A DNA stretch of 64,000 bases, taken from positions 100,812-164,811 of the forward strand of contig JAUNPS010000004.1 in NCBI GenBank assembly GCA_030536575.1, read 5' to 3'. The notes beneath the pieces were generated by a model. The model was not told the origin of the DNA. It saw only the letters and a program-made list of their open reading frames with translations, and searched no databases. Below, piece by piece: positions 9,683 through 18,476 of the stretch. Source of the DNA: Eubacteriales bacterium (GTDB lineage Bacteria > Bacillota > Clostridia > Lachnospirales > Lachnospiraceae). How positions within the stretch are numbered: the first letter of the stretch is position 1; each line of letters begins with the position of its first letter. The position numbers were made by a program, and so were the translations under genes.

Positions 9683-9713
9683 GAAGAGGTGCGGCTGCGC
9701 CCCTTCTTTTTTT
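9683..9713 (+). terminator. Intrinsic terminator after the AraC-type gene
   Basis: A GC-rich imperfect stem built from AGAGGTGCG and CGCCCCTTCT is followed by seven T residues. Confidence 0.7.
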
Positions 9714-9830
9714 GAACAAAATGCACAAAAAATGCCCCAAAATACGGAAAAACAATAAAAAAGATAGAAGAAAAGATAAAATTAACAATTGAAAAAAAGA
9801 GATTTTTGAAGAAAAAAGAGATCTTTATGC

Positions 9831-9859
9831 TTGAAATCCATACAACCTGACGATATGAT
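9831..9859 (+). promoter_or_regulatory. Promoter of the LplB/YtcP-type importer operon
   Basis: TTGAAA (9831-9836) and TATGAT (9854-9859) are separated by 17 bases. The preceding 110 bases are strongly A-rich and could act as an UP element or carry activator sites for the AraC-type regulator. Confidence 0.65.
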
Positions 9860-9926
9860 GCAGATATCACACATGTACATGCGTTGGAGCCAAACGAAAA
9901 TAAAAAAGAAAAAAGTAGGAGGGGCT

Positions 9927-10844
9927 ATGAAAGGGAAGAAAACCTTTAAAAAAGATTTCCCACTCTACCTGATGGCGCTTCCGGGAGTAGCGGTTCTGAT
10001 CGCGTTCGCCTACATTCCTATGGCCGGTCTGATCCTGGTCTTCAAGGATTACAATTACAAAGGCGGAATATTCGGAAGTCCGTGGGCCGATCCATTATTT
10101 AAGAATTTTGAGTTCTTCTTCAATAATATGGACAATGCCCTGCGAGCCACCAGAAACACGGTGGGGCTGAACATCCTGTTTTTTGTCTTCGGTACGATTT
10201 TCGCAGTTGCCATTGCGATCATGCTCAGCGAGGTAAAAAACAAACATTTTATTAAAATAAGCCAGAGCGTCATGTTCTTTCCGTATTTCATCTCCTGGAT
10301 GGTGATGGGCGCGATCCTGAATGCACTGCTCAGCTCCGAAGTGGGCGTCATCAGCGGAGCGCTGCAGAAGATCGGAATCAGCTTTGACTTCTATTCCAGC
10401 CCAGGCGCGTGGGTCGTGATCCTGGTATTGGTATCCGTCTGGCAGAGCACCGGATACAATTCGGTCATCTATTACGGCGTCCTGTCCGGGTTCGACACTT
10501 CCATTTATGAAGCGGCCCAGGTAGACGGGGCGAGCAAGTGGCAGCAGATTACCAAAATTACCCTGCCGCTTCTGAGGCCAACGATTACGATCATGTTCCT
10601 GCTGTCCGTCGGCAATATGCTGAAAGGCAACCTGAACATGATGATCGGCCTTACGAACCTAAACCCAATGCTGCTGGAAGTCACCGACGTCATCGACGTC
10701 TTCGTATACCGCAGCGGCGTCCAGAACGGAGATATGGCGTTTGCATCCGCCGTTTCTCTCTACCAGTCCATTTTCGGCTTTGTTCTGGTCATGGTATCGA
10801 ACAAGCTGGCAAAAATGTACGACAGCGATACGTCATTATTCTGA
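9927..10844 (+). CDS. ABC sugar importer permease, LplB/UgpA type
   Basis: A 305-residue inner-membrane permease of the CUT1 class with six hydrophobic segments. It starts at 9927 after AGGAGGGG. The N-terminal PLYLMALPGVAVLIAFAYIPMAGLILVFKDYNY pattern (described here in part only) is characteristic of LplB-type permeases that import complex oligosaccharides. The EAA loop reads YEAAQVDGASKWQQITKITL, the contact site for the ATPase. It is followed after 13 bases by its partner permease. No ATPase gene lies in the operon, so a shared MsmX-like ATPase is presumed. Confidence 0.92.
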   Translation: MKGKKTFKKDFPLYLMALPGVAVLIAFAYIPMAGLILVFKDYNYKGGIFGSPWADPLFKNFEFFFNNMDNALRATRNTVGLNILFFVFGTIFAVAIAIMLSEVKNKHFIKISQSVMFFPYFISWMVMGAILNALLSSEVGVISGALQKIGISFDFYSSPGAWVVILVLVSVWQSTGYNSVIYYGVLSGFDTSIYEAAQVDGASKWQQITKITLPLLRPTITIMFLLSVGNMLKGNLNMMIGLTNLNPMLLEVTDVIDVFVYRSGVQNGDMAFASAVSLYQSIFGFVLVMVSNKLAKMYDSDTSLF

Positions 10845-10857
10845 GAGGAGGACAGAC

Positions 10858-11748
10858 ATGACAAAGAGCGTTTCCAGGTCCGACCGGACTTTAACCCGTA
10901 TATTCTACGGAATCCTGACCGTTTTTTCTCTCATTTGCCTCCTGCCGATCATTTTGGCAATTTCCGGTTCTTTTTCCACGGAAATCGAGGTCGCCACCAA
11001 GGGCTATTCGCTGCTCCCAAGAGGATTTACCCTGGATACTTATAAATACGTATTCCAAAGCCAGGGAGCCACACTCCTGAGCGCTTACAGGGTCACGCTT
11101 TTTACCACCGTGTTCGGAACGCTTTTATCCGTGACGATCACCACCTGTTTCGCCTATGTGATTTCCGTAAAGGATTTCAAGCATGCAAACAAACTGGCTT
11201 TCTTCGCATATTTTACAATGCTTTTCAGCGGAGGGATGCTGCCGTGGTATCTGGTGTGCACGAAATACTACCATTTAAACGACACGCTGATCGGGTTGAT
11301 CTTACCCTACAGCATGAATGTGTTCTACATGTATCTGGTACGGAACTACATTAAGGGAATTCCCTATGAACTGACAGAAAGCGCGAAAATTGACGGCGCG
11401 GGCTATTTCCAGATCTTTATAAAGATCATCCTGCCGCTTTCAAAGGCGGGAATCGTAACCATTGTCCTATTTTATATGCTGACCTTTTGGAATGATTTTT
11501 ATCTGCCGCTGATGCTGGTAAACAAAGATGAGTATTATTCCATGCAATATATTCTGTATAAGATGAATGCCAATATCCAGTATTTGGCAGCAAACCCAAG
11601 TGGAATGGGAGCGGCGCACATTGTCCTGCCGACCCAAACCATCAAAATGGCTATAACCTGTATCGCAATCGGGCCCATTGCGCTGGTGTATCCATTTATA
11701 CAGAAATATTTTGTAAAAGGTGTAACTGTAGGAGCATTAAAAGGCTGA
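10858..11748 (+). CDS. ABC sugar importer permease, YtcP/UgpE type
   Basis: A 296-residue second permease of the importer. The ATG at 10858 follows GAGAGGAGGAC. Six membrane segments are visible, and the EAA loop reads ELTESAKIDGAGYFQIFIKI. It ends with FIQKYFVKGVTVGALKG, the usual C-terminus of YtcP-type proteins. It works as a heterodimer with the upstream permease and receives substrate from the binding protein 18 bases downstream. Confidence 0.92.
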   Translation: MTKSVSRSDRTLTRIFYGILTVFSLICLLPIILAISGSFSTEIEVATKGYSLLPRGFTLDTYKYVFQSQGATLLSAYRVTLFTTVFGTLLSVTITTCFAYVISVKDFKHANKLAFFAYFTMLFSGGMLPWYLVCTKYYHLNDTLIGLILPYSMNVFYMYLVRNYIKGIPYELTESAKIDGAGYFQIFIKIILPLSKAGIVTIVLFYMLTFWNDFYLPLMLVNKDEYYSMQYILYKMNANIQYLAANPSGMGAAHIVLPTQTIKMAITCIAIGPIALVYPFIQKYFVKGVTVGALKG

Positions 11749-11766
11749 GTAAGAAAGGAGAAAAAA

Positions 11767-13260
11767 ATGAAAACAATGAGAAAACTCGCAGTACTGACAC
11801 TGGCAGGAACCATGTTCGCTTCCACACTGGCGATGGGCGCTTTCGCGGACGAAGCATCCGACCCCATTCCGGTAACCCTGGTTATGTTCGGGGAAGAATC
11901 CCAGCGCATGAAAGAACTGATGGCAAATGAGATCCATCAGAAAGTCCTGGATGAGATCAATGTGGACCTTGAGATCCAGTACCTTCCCTGGAGCGAGTAC
12001 GGCGGAGGAAAATCCGAGCTGATGTTCTCTGCCGGAGAAAAATTCATGTGCTATACAAACACGGAAGTGACCGCAAAAATGGTTGGAAAAGGCTATTATG
12101 CGGACGTAACCGACCTGCTGGAGGAAAATGCGCCGGAACTCTACGAATACTGCAACGAGGCCGAAGCATCCGAAGCCTTCAAGATCAATGACCGCATCTA
12201 TTCTATTACCGTAGGCAATAAACCCAACGCCGGAGAAAACTACCTGATGATGGTGAGAAAAGACCTGATGGAAGAAGTCGGCGTAGAAGAGATCAACACC
12301 ATTGAAGACCTGGAAAACTTCTATACCCTGTGCAAAGAAATCCATCCGGATTATATCGGCCTTGGACGCGGGTTAGATCCGAGAGTGTTAAACGGCTCCA
12401 TTGCTTCGGAAAAAAATATGGATTTCGTAAACAATTTTGTCTTCACCGATGCAAACGCGGATGACAATACCCTTTACAGTTATTATGAATCCGAAGAATT
12501 TAAGCAGGTAGCAGAGATTGCCGCGCGCTGGAAAGAAATGGGAATCATTCCCTCCTACCAGTTATCAAATGGCGAACAGTCCTCCAGCGAATTCGCCGCA
12601 GGCCGCGCGATGTTCGCAGTCAGCGCAAACGACCGTATTTTCGAGATGATGGAAACCGTTCGTCCCTCTGCGCCCGACGCCCTGTTCGTAAATATTTATC
12701 TGGGCAATGAAGAAGAAAAGCCGCTGCTGAACTTTGGTGCAGGAAATTACGTGACTGCCTTTGGAATCAGTGCAGGCGTCGAAGATCCGGAAGAACTGGC
12801 CGCTTACATCCAAGTAATCAATCTCTTCCAGAAGAATCAGGAATGGGTAGACCTCTGGGTATACGGAATCGAAGATGTGGACTACACGCTGACCGAAAAC
12901 GGACGCGTAGAACGGATCTGCACCGATGAACTGATCCATAGCTGGATGCCGGTAAACGTAAACTTCCGCCGCTACCCCTCCTATGTAACGGACGAGCAGA
13001 TCGAATCCTTTAACCACCAGGCGGACAATGCCATCGACAAAAAAACGATGAACTTCATCTTCGACACCGAGCCGGTAAAATCGGAATATGCACAGCTTCA
13101 GGCCGTAGAATCCGAATATTTAACACCCATTGCAAACGGATTTAAAGACTATGACGAGAACATCGACAAAGCCATTGAAAAATTAAAAGCAGCGGGGATT
13201 GACAAGTTTATGGAAGAAGTGCAGAGACAGTTTGACGAGTTCAAGGCTTCTCAGCAGTAA
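11767..13260 (+). CDS. Extracellular solute-binding protein of the LplB/YtcP importer
   Basis: A 497-residue secreted binding protein, the size usual for LplA-type proteins that accept complex glycans. Its ribosome site is AAAGGAG. The N-terminus is a Sec signal peptide (MKTMRKLAVLTLAGTMF then a GAFA-DE cleavage site) without a lipobox cysteine, which is odd because Gram-positive binding proteins are normally lipoproteins. The mature part has the two-lobe family 1-type pattern (GKGYYADVTDLLEE, YLMMVRKDLMEEVG). It is followed by an intrinsic terminator. Confidence 0.9.
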   Translation: MKTMRKLAVLTLAGTMFASTLAMGAFADEASDPIPVTLVMFGEESQRMKELMANEIHQKVLDEINVDLEIQYLPWSEYGGGKSELMFSAGEKFMCYTNTEVTAKMVGKGYYADVTDLLEENAPELYEYCNEAEASEAFKINDRIYSITVGNKPNAGENYLMMVRKDLMEEVGVEEINTIEDLENFYTLCKEIHPDYIGLGRGLDPRVLNGSIASEKNMDFVNNFVFTDANADDNTLYSYYESEEFKQVAEIAARWKEMGIIPSYQLSNGEQSSSEFAAGRAMFAVSANDRIFEMMETVRPSAPDALFVNIYLGNEEEKPLLNFGAGNYVTAFGISAGVEDPEELAAYIQVINLFQKNQEWVDLWVYGIEDVDYTLTENGRVERICTDELIHSWMPVNVNFRRYPSYVTDEQIESFNHQADNAIDKKTMNFIFDTEPVKSEYAQLQAVESEYLTPIANGFKDYDENIDKAIEKLKAAGIDKFMEEVQRQFDEFKASQQ

Positions 13261-13267
13261 AAACAAC

Positions 13268-13305
13268 ACGCTCTGCCGGGTTTAAAGCCAGGCAGGGCGT
13301 ATTTT
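13268..13305 (+). terminator. Intrinsic terminator or read-through attenuator after the binding protein
   Basis: A 10-base stem, ACGCTCTGCC (13268-13277) with GGCAGGGCGT (13291-13300), is followed by ATTTT. The T run is short, so partial read-through into the glycosidase gene is plausible. Confidence 0.75.
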
Positions 13306-13331
13306 AAAATACCAGAATAGGGGGACGGGCA

Positions 13332-16300
13332 ATGAACAGCCAATGGACAGAACAGGAATTTCAAAATCCTCCGGCCAGGTTCCGGGGCGCGCCCTTCTGG
13401 GCGTGGAATAACCGCCTGGAAAAAGAAAAGCTCAAAAAACAGATCGGCTATTTTAAAGAAATGGGAATGGGCGGATTCCATATCCATTGCCGGACAGGGC
13501 TGGATACGGAATATCTTGGAAAGGAATTTTTAGAATGCGTCGCAGAGTGCGCCGAAGAGGGCAGAAAGCAGGGATTATATACCTATCTCTATGATGAAGA
13601 CCGCTGGCCCTCCGGCGCGGCAGGCGGAAAAGTGACGAAAGAGGAGGCGTACCGGAGCCGCTTTTTCGCGTTTGTCCCGGACGGCGAAGCAGAAGTGTGT
13701 CCGGAAGGGAAGCTTTTGGGGAGCTATCGGATTACCCTGAAGGACGGATACCTGGAAAGCTATCGTTTCGCGGAGAAAGGAGAGCAGGGAGACGGAATCT
13801 GGAGACTGTATCTTCAGACGGCAAAGCCCTCGCCCTGGTTTAATAACCAGACCTACCTGGATACGCTGAACAAAAAAGCGGTAGAACGTTTCCTGGAAGT
13901 GACCCATGAAACTTACTATACACTGCTGGGAGAGGAATTCGGCAAAACCATTCCGTCAATTTTTACCGACGAGCCCCAGTTCCAGCGAAAAGAAACCCTC
14001 GCCTTCGCGGAAGAAAAAAAGACGCTGATCCTGCCCGGTACGGATTCCTTCGAAGCATTTTACCGGGAAAGATATGGGGAAAGCTTCCTGGAACATTTCC
14101 CAGAGGTGGTCTGGGAGCTGCCGGACGGGCAGGTATCGGCGGCGCGCTACCAGTATCATGACGGGATTGCGGAGCTGTTTGCAACTTCCTTCGCAGATAC
14201 AATCGGAAGCTGGTGCAGGGAACATCATCTGATGCTGACCGGGCACATGATGGAAGAACCCACGCTTCTGAGCCAGACCTCGGCGCTGGGGGAGGCCATG
14301 CGTTCCTACCGCGGTTTTCAGCAGCCGGGAATCGATATGCTGTGCGACTGGCGGGAATATACGACCGCGAAACAGGCCCAGAGCGCGGCGCATCAGTACG
14401 GCTGTCCGGGCGTTCTAAGCGAGCTTTACGGCGTGACAAACTGGGATTTTGATTTCCGGGGGCATAAGCTGCAGGGAGACTGGCAGGCCGCCTTGGGCGT
14501 TACCAGGCGGGTGCACCATCTGGCTTGGGCGAGCATGGAAGGGGAGGCGAAACGGGACTACCCGGCTCCGATTTTTTACCAGTCTGCCTGGTATCAAGCA
14601 TATAAAATGGTGGAAGACCATTTTGCCCGTGTCAATACGGCGCTGATGCGCGGAAAGCCCAGGGTGCGCATCGGGGTCATCCACCCGGTGGAGAGCTATT
14701 GGCTGCATTTCGGCCCCAGGGAACAGACCGCCCAGATCCGGGAGATCCTGGAAAAAAATTTCCGGGATGTGACGGAGTGGCTGCTGTTCGGGAATCTGGA
14801 CTTTGATTTTCTGGCGGAGTCCCTGCTTCCGGGGCAGAACGTACATGAAGAAGACGGGAAGCTGTGCGTGGGGGATATGCGGTATGACGTGATCCTGGTT
14901 CCGGGATGCGAGACGCTCCGCAGCACGACCATTGCGTATCTGTCCGCTTACGCCGGACACGGCGGCAACGTTCTTTTTGCCGGACAGCTGCCGGAATACG
15001 TGGATGCCAGGCCGAACCCGGAAGGAAAGCGGCTCGCCGAAAGATGCACCGTGATTCCCTTCGGCCAGGCCGCCATCCTGGAAGCCCTGGAGGCGTATCG
15101 GGAACTGGAAATCCGAAAAGCCGACGGCGGGAGGGCAGACCAGTTCCTTTTCCAGATGCGGGAGGATGGAGAAAACCGCTGGCTGTTTCTGGCGAACGTG
15201 CGGAAGCCGGAAAACCCGGATCTGCCAAGGCAGGAGCCTTACCAGATTCGGATACGGGGAAGCTGGGAGGCAGAACTTTGCGATACGCAGGACGGGACTG
15301 TCCGGAAACTTGCAGTAAACCGGAGAAATGGCTGGACGATCTTCTGGCATATTTTGGATATTCACGACAGTCTGCTGCTGCGGCTGACCCCAGCAGCCCT
15401 GGACGCGGTTCGGGAGCAGGAGCCGGTGAGCCTGCAAAGGCCCGCGCCTTCCATCCGGAAAACCATACCGCAGCCGGACAGGTATGTGCTGGAAGAACCG
15501 AATGTATTGCTTCTCGATCAATGCGAATACCGTCTGGACGAAGAACCCTGGCAGGAAACGGAAGAAATTTTAAGGATTGACAACCAGTTGCGGGAACGCT
15601 TCGGCTATCCGAAACGAATGGAGGCCATGCCGCAGCCCTGGGTGGAAAATGAAGAGGGGGATACCGCCCATACAATTGAACTGCGTTTCCGCATCTTTTC
15701 GGAAATTACCTGCGAAGGGGCGGAGCTGGTGCTGGAAAATGCAGAGGATGCGGAGATTTTCTTCCGGGACGTTCCGGTAAAGGCGGCCCCCTGCGGCTGG
15801 TTTGTGGATGAAAGCCTGAAAAGAATAAGGCTGGGAACCGTGTATCCGGGGGAAAATATCCTGCGAATCCGACGGCCCTTTGGCAGGAAGACAAATTTGG
15901 AATGGCATTATCTTTGCGGGAATTTCGGAGTGCGCGTGGCAGGCAGGAGCGCTTACCTTACCAGTCTTCCGGAAAAATTAAATTTCGGGGATTTTACGGT
16001 GCAGGGCCTTCCGTTTTATGCCGGGAATCTTTGCTATGAAACCGCTTTCCCGGTGGAAAGAGAAGGGACGTACCAGCTTCAGGCCAGTAAGTTTCGCGCG
16101 CCGCTTTTGCAGGTGTCCGTGGACGGCGGAGCGTGGAAGCCTATTGCCTATGCGCCGTATCAGGCGGAGCTTGGGGTATTAAAGCCGGGTGTGCATCAAT
16201 TGAAGCTGCGCGTTTTCGGAAGCCGGGTCAATGCGTTTGGGGCCGTCCACAACTGTGACGAGACACTGGAATGGTTCGGGCCGGATGCCTGGCGGACGCA

Positions 16301-16406
16301 GGACGAGGCCTATTCCTATGAATACCAGATCAAACCCGCCGGGATCTTAAAGACGCCGGTGCTTCTGGAAAAAGCTGGACAGGATTTTGGAAACATGGCA
16401 GAATGA
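13332..16406 (+). CDS. GH106-like glycoside hydrolase (alpha-L-rhamnosidase family)
   Basis: A 1024-residue cytoplasmic protein without a signal peptide. The N-terminal RGAPFWAWNNRL, the GGFHIHCRTGLDTEYLG strand and YDEDRWPSGAAGG are hallmarks of the GH106-like clan, and FTDEPQF near residue 217 is a likely catalytic acidic stretch. A TIM barrel is followed by beta-rich domains that include a carbohydrate-binding-like C-terminus. Known GH106 members remove terminal L-rhamnose from pectic and plant glycans. Substrate here is inferred, since many GH106-like proteins are uncharacterised. It lies downstream of the importer and 30 bases before an esterase. Confidence 0.8.
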   Translation: MNSQWTEQEFQNPPARFRGAPFWAWNNRLEKEKLKKQIGYFKEMGMGGFHIHCRTGLDTEYLGKEFLECVAECAEEGRKQGLYTYLYDEDRWPSGAAGGKVTKEEAYRSRFFAFVPDGEAEVCPEGKLLGSYRITLKDGYLESYRFAEKGEQGDGIWRLYLQTAKPSPWFNNQTYLDTLNKKAVERFLEVTHETYYTLLGEEFGKTIPSIFTDEPQFQRKETLAFAEEKKTLILPGTDSFEAFYRERYGESFLEHFPEVVWELPDGQVSAARYQYHDGIAELFATSFADTIGSWCREHHLMLTGHMMEEPTLLSQTSALGEAMRSYRGFQQPGIDMLCDWREYTTAKQAQSAAHQYGCPGVLSELYGVTNWDFDFRGHKLQGDWQAALGVTRRVHHLAWASMEGEAKRDYPAPIFYQSAWYQAYKMVEDHFARVNTALMRGKPRVRIGVIHPVESYWLHFGPREQTAQIREILEKNFRDVTEWLLFGNLDFDFLAESLLPGQNVHEEDGKLCVGDMRYDVILVPGCETLRSTTIAYLSAYAGHGGNVLFAGQLPEYVDARPNPEGKRLAERCTVIPFGQAAILEALEAYRELEIRKADGGRADQFLFQMREDGENRWLFLANVRKPENPDLPRQEPYQIRIRGSWEAELCDTQDGTVRKLAVNRRNGWTIFWHILDIHDSLLLRLTPAALDAVREQEPVSLQRPAPSIRKTIPQPDRYVLEEPNVLLLDQCEYRLDEEPWQETEEILRIDNQLRERFGYPKRMEAMPQPWVENEEGDTAHTIELRFRIFSEITCEGAELVLENAEDAEIFFRDVPVKAAPCGWFVDESLKRIRLGTVYPGENILRIRRPFGRKTNLEWHYLCGNFGVRVAGRSAYLTSLPEKLNFGDFTVQGLPFYAGNLCYETAFPVEREGTYQLQASKFRAPLLQVSVDGGAWKPIAYAPYQAELGVLKPGVHQLKLRVFGSRVNAFGAVHNCDETLEWFGPDAWRTQDEAYSYEYQIKPAGILKTPVLLEKAGQDFGNMAE

Positions 16407-16436
16407 ACAAAAAGGATTTCGGAGGTTTGAAAAGAG

Positions 16437-17219
16437 ATGGGACGTGTACAGCGAATCGAAAATTTGACATATCAGCCGGAAACGGGCGCGGCAGGCCTGC
16501 TGGATCTGTATCTTCCGGAAGAAACCGACTGCCGGGCGCTTCTCCTTTATTTTCACGGAGGCGGCCTGGAGGGCGGCGATAAGCGGGACGAAGAAGCCAT
16601 TTATCAGGAAATCGCCGCAAACGGGATCGTGGTCGCAAGCGCCAACTATTGCCTGTATCCCGACGCCAGATATCCCCTGTTCGTCGAAGACGCGGCAAAA
16701 GCGGCCGCCTGGTGCCGGGAACATGTCCGCGGCTACCGGACATACGGGCAGTTTTTTATCGGGGGAACCTCCGCAGGGGCCTATCTGTCCATGATGCTCC
16801 ATTTTCAGCCGGAATTTCTGGCGGCCTGCGGGGTAGAGGAAAGAGAGACGGCGGGTTACATTTTCGACGCGGGGCAGCCCACCGTTCACTACAATGTGCT
16901 GCGGGAACGCGGCATTGATCCGGGAGCCGTCCGCATTGACGAAGCCGCACCCCTGTTCTATCTGGACGGGGAACGGCCTGCGCCTGCAGGCCAGCGCTTC
17001 CTGTTTTTCGTCTCGGACAATGATATCAAAGGAAGGCGGGAACAGAACGAACTGCTGCTTCGGACAATGGAAACCCATGGCTATTCGGAAAGCCAGCTCA
17101 CCTACTGCGTCATGGAGGGATATCCGCATGTCGGGTATGTGCACCAGCAGGACGAAAAGGGAGCGTATCCTTATGCGCAGAAGATCAGCGCCTTTTGCCT
17201 GGGAAGGCCGCTTCCTTAA
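16437..17219 (+). CDS. Alpha/beta-hydrolase carbohydrate esterase-like protein
   Basis: A 260-residue cytoplasmic alpha/beta hydrolase. The oxyanion-hole motif is YFHGGGLEGG, the nucleophile elbow is GGTSAG with Ser112, and the likely catalytic His is in YPHVGYVH near the end. Similarity in layout to small acetyl-xylan or CE10-type esterases suggests it removes ester groups from sugars imported by the operon. The start follows TTCGGAGG. Its stop overlaps the end of the convergent LacI gene by four bases, leaving no room for a terminator between them. Confidence 0.82.
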   Translation: MGRVQRIENLTYQPETGAAGLLDLYLPEETDCRALLLYFHGGGLEGGDKRDEEAIYQEIAANGIVVASANYCLYPDARYPLFVEDAAKAAAWCREHVRGYRTYGQFFIGGTSAGAYLSMMLHFQPEFLAACGVEERETAGYIFDAGQPTVHYNVLRERGIDPGAVRIDEAAPLFYLDGERPAPAGQRFLFFVSDNDIKGRREQNELLLRTMETHGYSESQLTYCVMEGYPHVGYVHQQDEKGAYPYAQKISAFCLGRPLP

Positions 17220-18241
17220 ATCGTCGTCTCCCTCCTCACCAAAATCGGCGTAACCGTCTTATGAATCGGCGTCTCCAACGGCACGGGACGCCGTTTCTTC
17301 CGCTCATCCATCTGCATCACCAAAAGCTCCATCGCCTCCCGCGCAATCGTCCCAATCTGCTGCCCCACCGTACTGATCGGCACAATCGCCTCCGAAGAAA
17401 CCGGCGAATCGTCAAATCCCACAATCTGAAAATCCGGCGGCAGCATCCCATATTTCTTAATCAAAAGATTCAGCAAAATATTCGCATAGGTATCATTGGG
17501 CATAAAAATTCCTTTTTTGCGGCCGGGATACTTTTGGATAATCTCCTCCAACACCTGGCTGATCGTCTTCCGCGCGCTCTCGTAAGTATTCCCCGTATCC
17601 ACAAGAAGCAGTTCATGGGGCACCTGCCGCTCCTGACAGATATCCAGAAAGCCCTTGATCCGCCCGTAAGCAGGCGTTTTCTCCGGAACATCCGAATTCA
17701 TATGGATCAAAATGTCGCATCCGCTCTTCAGAAGAAGGCTGGTCGCCTGCACGCCTCCCATATAGTTATCGGTGTTTACGCTGCACACAAATTCGTCTTC
17801 CCGCTCGATGGTAACAAGCGGAATGTTATAAGAAGCCAGCTCCTTCGAAGAAATCGTGTGGCTCAGAATAATCATGCCCTCAATCTTATAAGCCAGCAGC
17901 TCCTGAATATACTGGCGCTCAATGTCCTTCTTTTCATTTCCGACAAAAACCAGAAACTTATAACCAAAGGTCTCATAGGTAGACAAAATCTGATTCAGCA
18001 TCTCCGAATAATAATGCAGAAACAGGTTCGGGATCAGGATTCCCACGAACTCCGTTTTCCCGTTCGCGAGAATGCGCGCCACCTTATTTTCCTTATAATT
18101 CAGGGCCTCCAAAGCCTCGGCAATGATCTGCTGGTTTTTCAGAGTCAGAGAATCCGGGTTATTAAAATAGCGGGAAATCGTGGTCTTGGAGAAATGCGTA
18201 TAGCGGGCAATATCATCAAACGTTATATTTTTCTTTTCCAT
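17216..18241 (-). CDS. LacI-family repressor of the sucrose operon
   Basis: A 341-residue regulator. The Met at 18241 is preferred because GGAG lies 8 bases upstream and the family N-terminus begins there (MEKKNITFDDIARYTHFSKT). The DNA-binding domain ends with TISRYFNN, a variant of the usual TVSRVLN. The periplasmic-binding-like effector domain follows (FVGILIPNLFLHYYSEML, IVGFDDSPVSSEAIVPISTV). It is divergent from the sugar importer. Four ACCGGT-centred sites in the shared intergenic region overlap its own promoter and that of the operon, so it probably represses both. Confidence 0.92.
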   Translation of the reverse strand: MEKKNITFDDIARYTHFSKTTISRYFNNPDSLTLKNQQIIAEALEALNYKENKVARILANGKTEFVGILIPNLFLHYYSEMLNQILSTYETFGYKFLVFVGNEKKDIERQYIQELLAYKIEGMIILSHTISSKELASYNIPLVTIEREDEFVCSVNTDNYMGGVQATSLLLKSGCDILIHMNSDVPEKTPAYGRIKGFLDICQERQVPHELLLVDTGNTYESARKTISQVLEEIIQKYPGRKKGIFMPNDTYANILLNLLIKKYGMLPPDFQIVGFDDSPVSSEAIVPISTVGQQIGTIAREAMELLVMQMDERKKRRPVPLETPIHKTVTPILVRRETTI

Positions 18242-18271
18242 AAGAGTACTCCATATCAATTATAATGTACT

Positions 18272-18438
18272 ATTATAGCAGAAATTGAGAAACCGGTAAA
18301 GTAACCGGTTTTGTGCAAAGTAAATAAAATTCAAACCGGGAATTTGACGCTTTTCACGAAAAGGAAATAGGGTATTGACGGAACGGGAAAAAGGGATTAT
18401 GATGAAATCACAAAGTAACCGGTTACTTTACCGGTTAC
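18272..18438. promoter_or_regulatory. Divergent LacI/sucrose-operon promoters with paired ACCGGT operators
   Basis: Plus strand: TTGACG (18375-18380), 17 bases, TATGAT (18398-18403), then tandem operators GTAACCGGTTAC (18415-18426) and TTACCGGTTAC (18428-18438) just after the start point. Minus strand: -35 TTTACC (18300-18295) and -10 TATAAT (18277-18272), 17 apart, with operators AAACCGGTAA and GTAACCGGTTTT (18290-18312) over the -35. The central CCGG is typical of LacI-family sites. Confidence 0.88.
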
Positions 18439-18476
18439 ACAAGGTAAAAAAAGAAAACCAAATGGAGGAACGTAAC

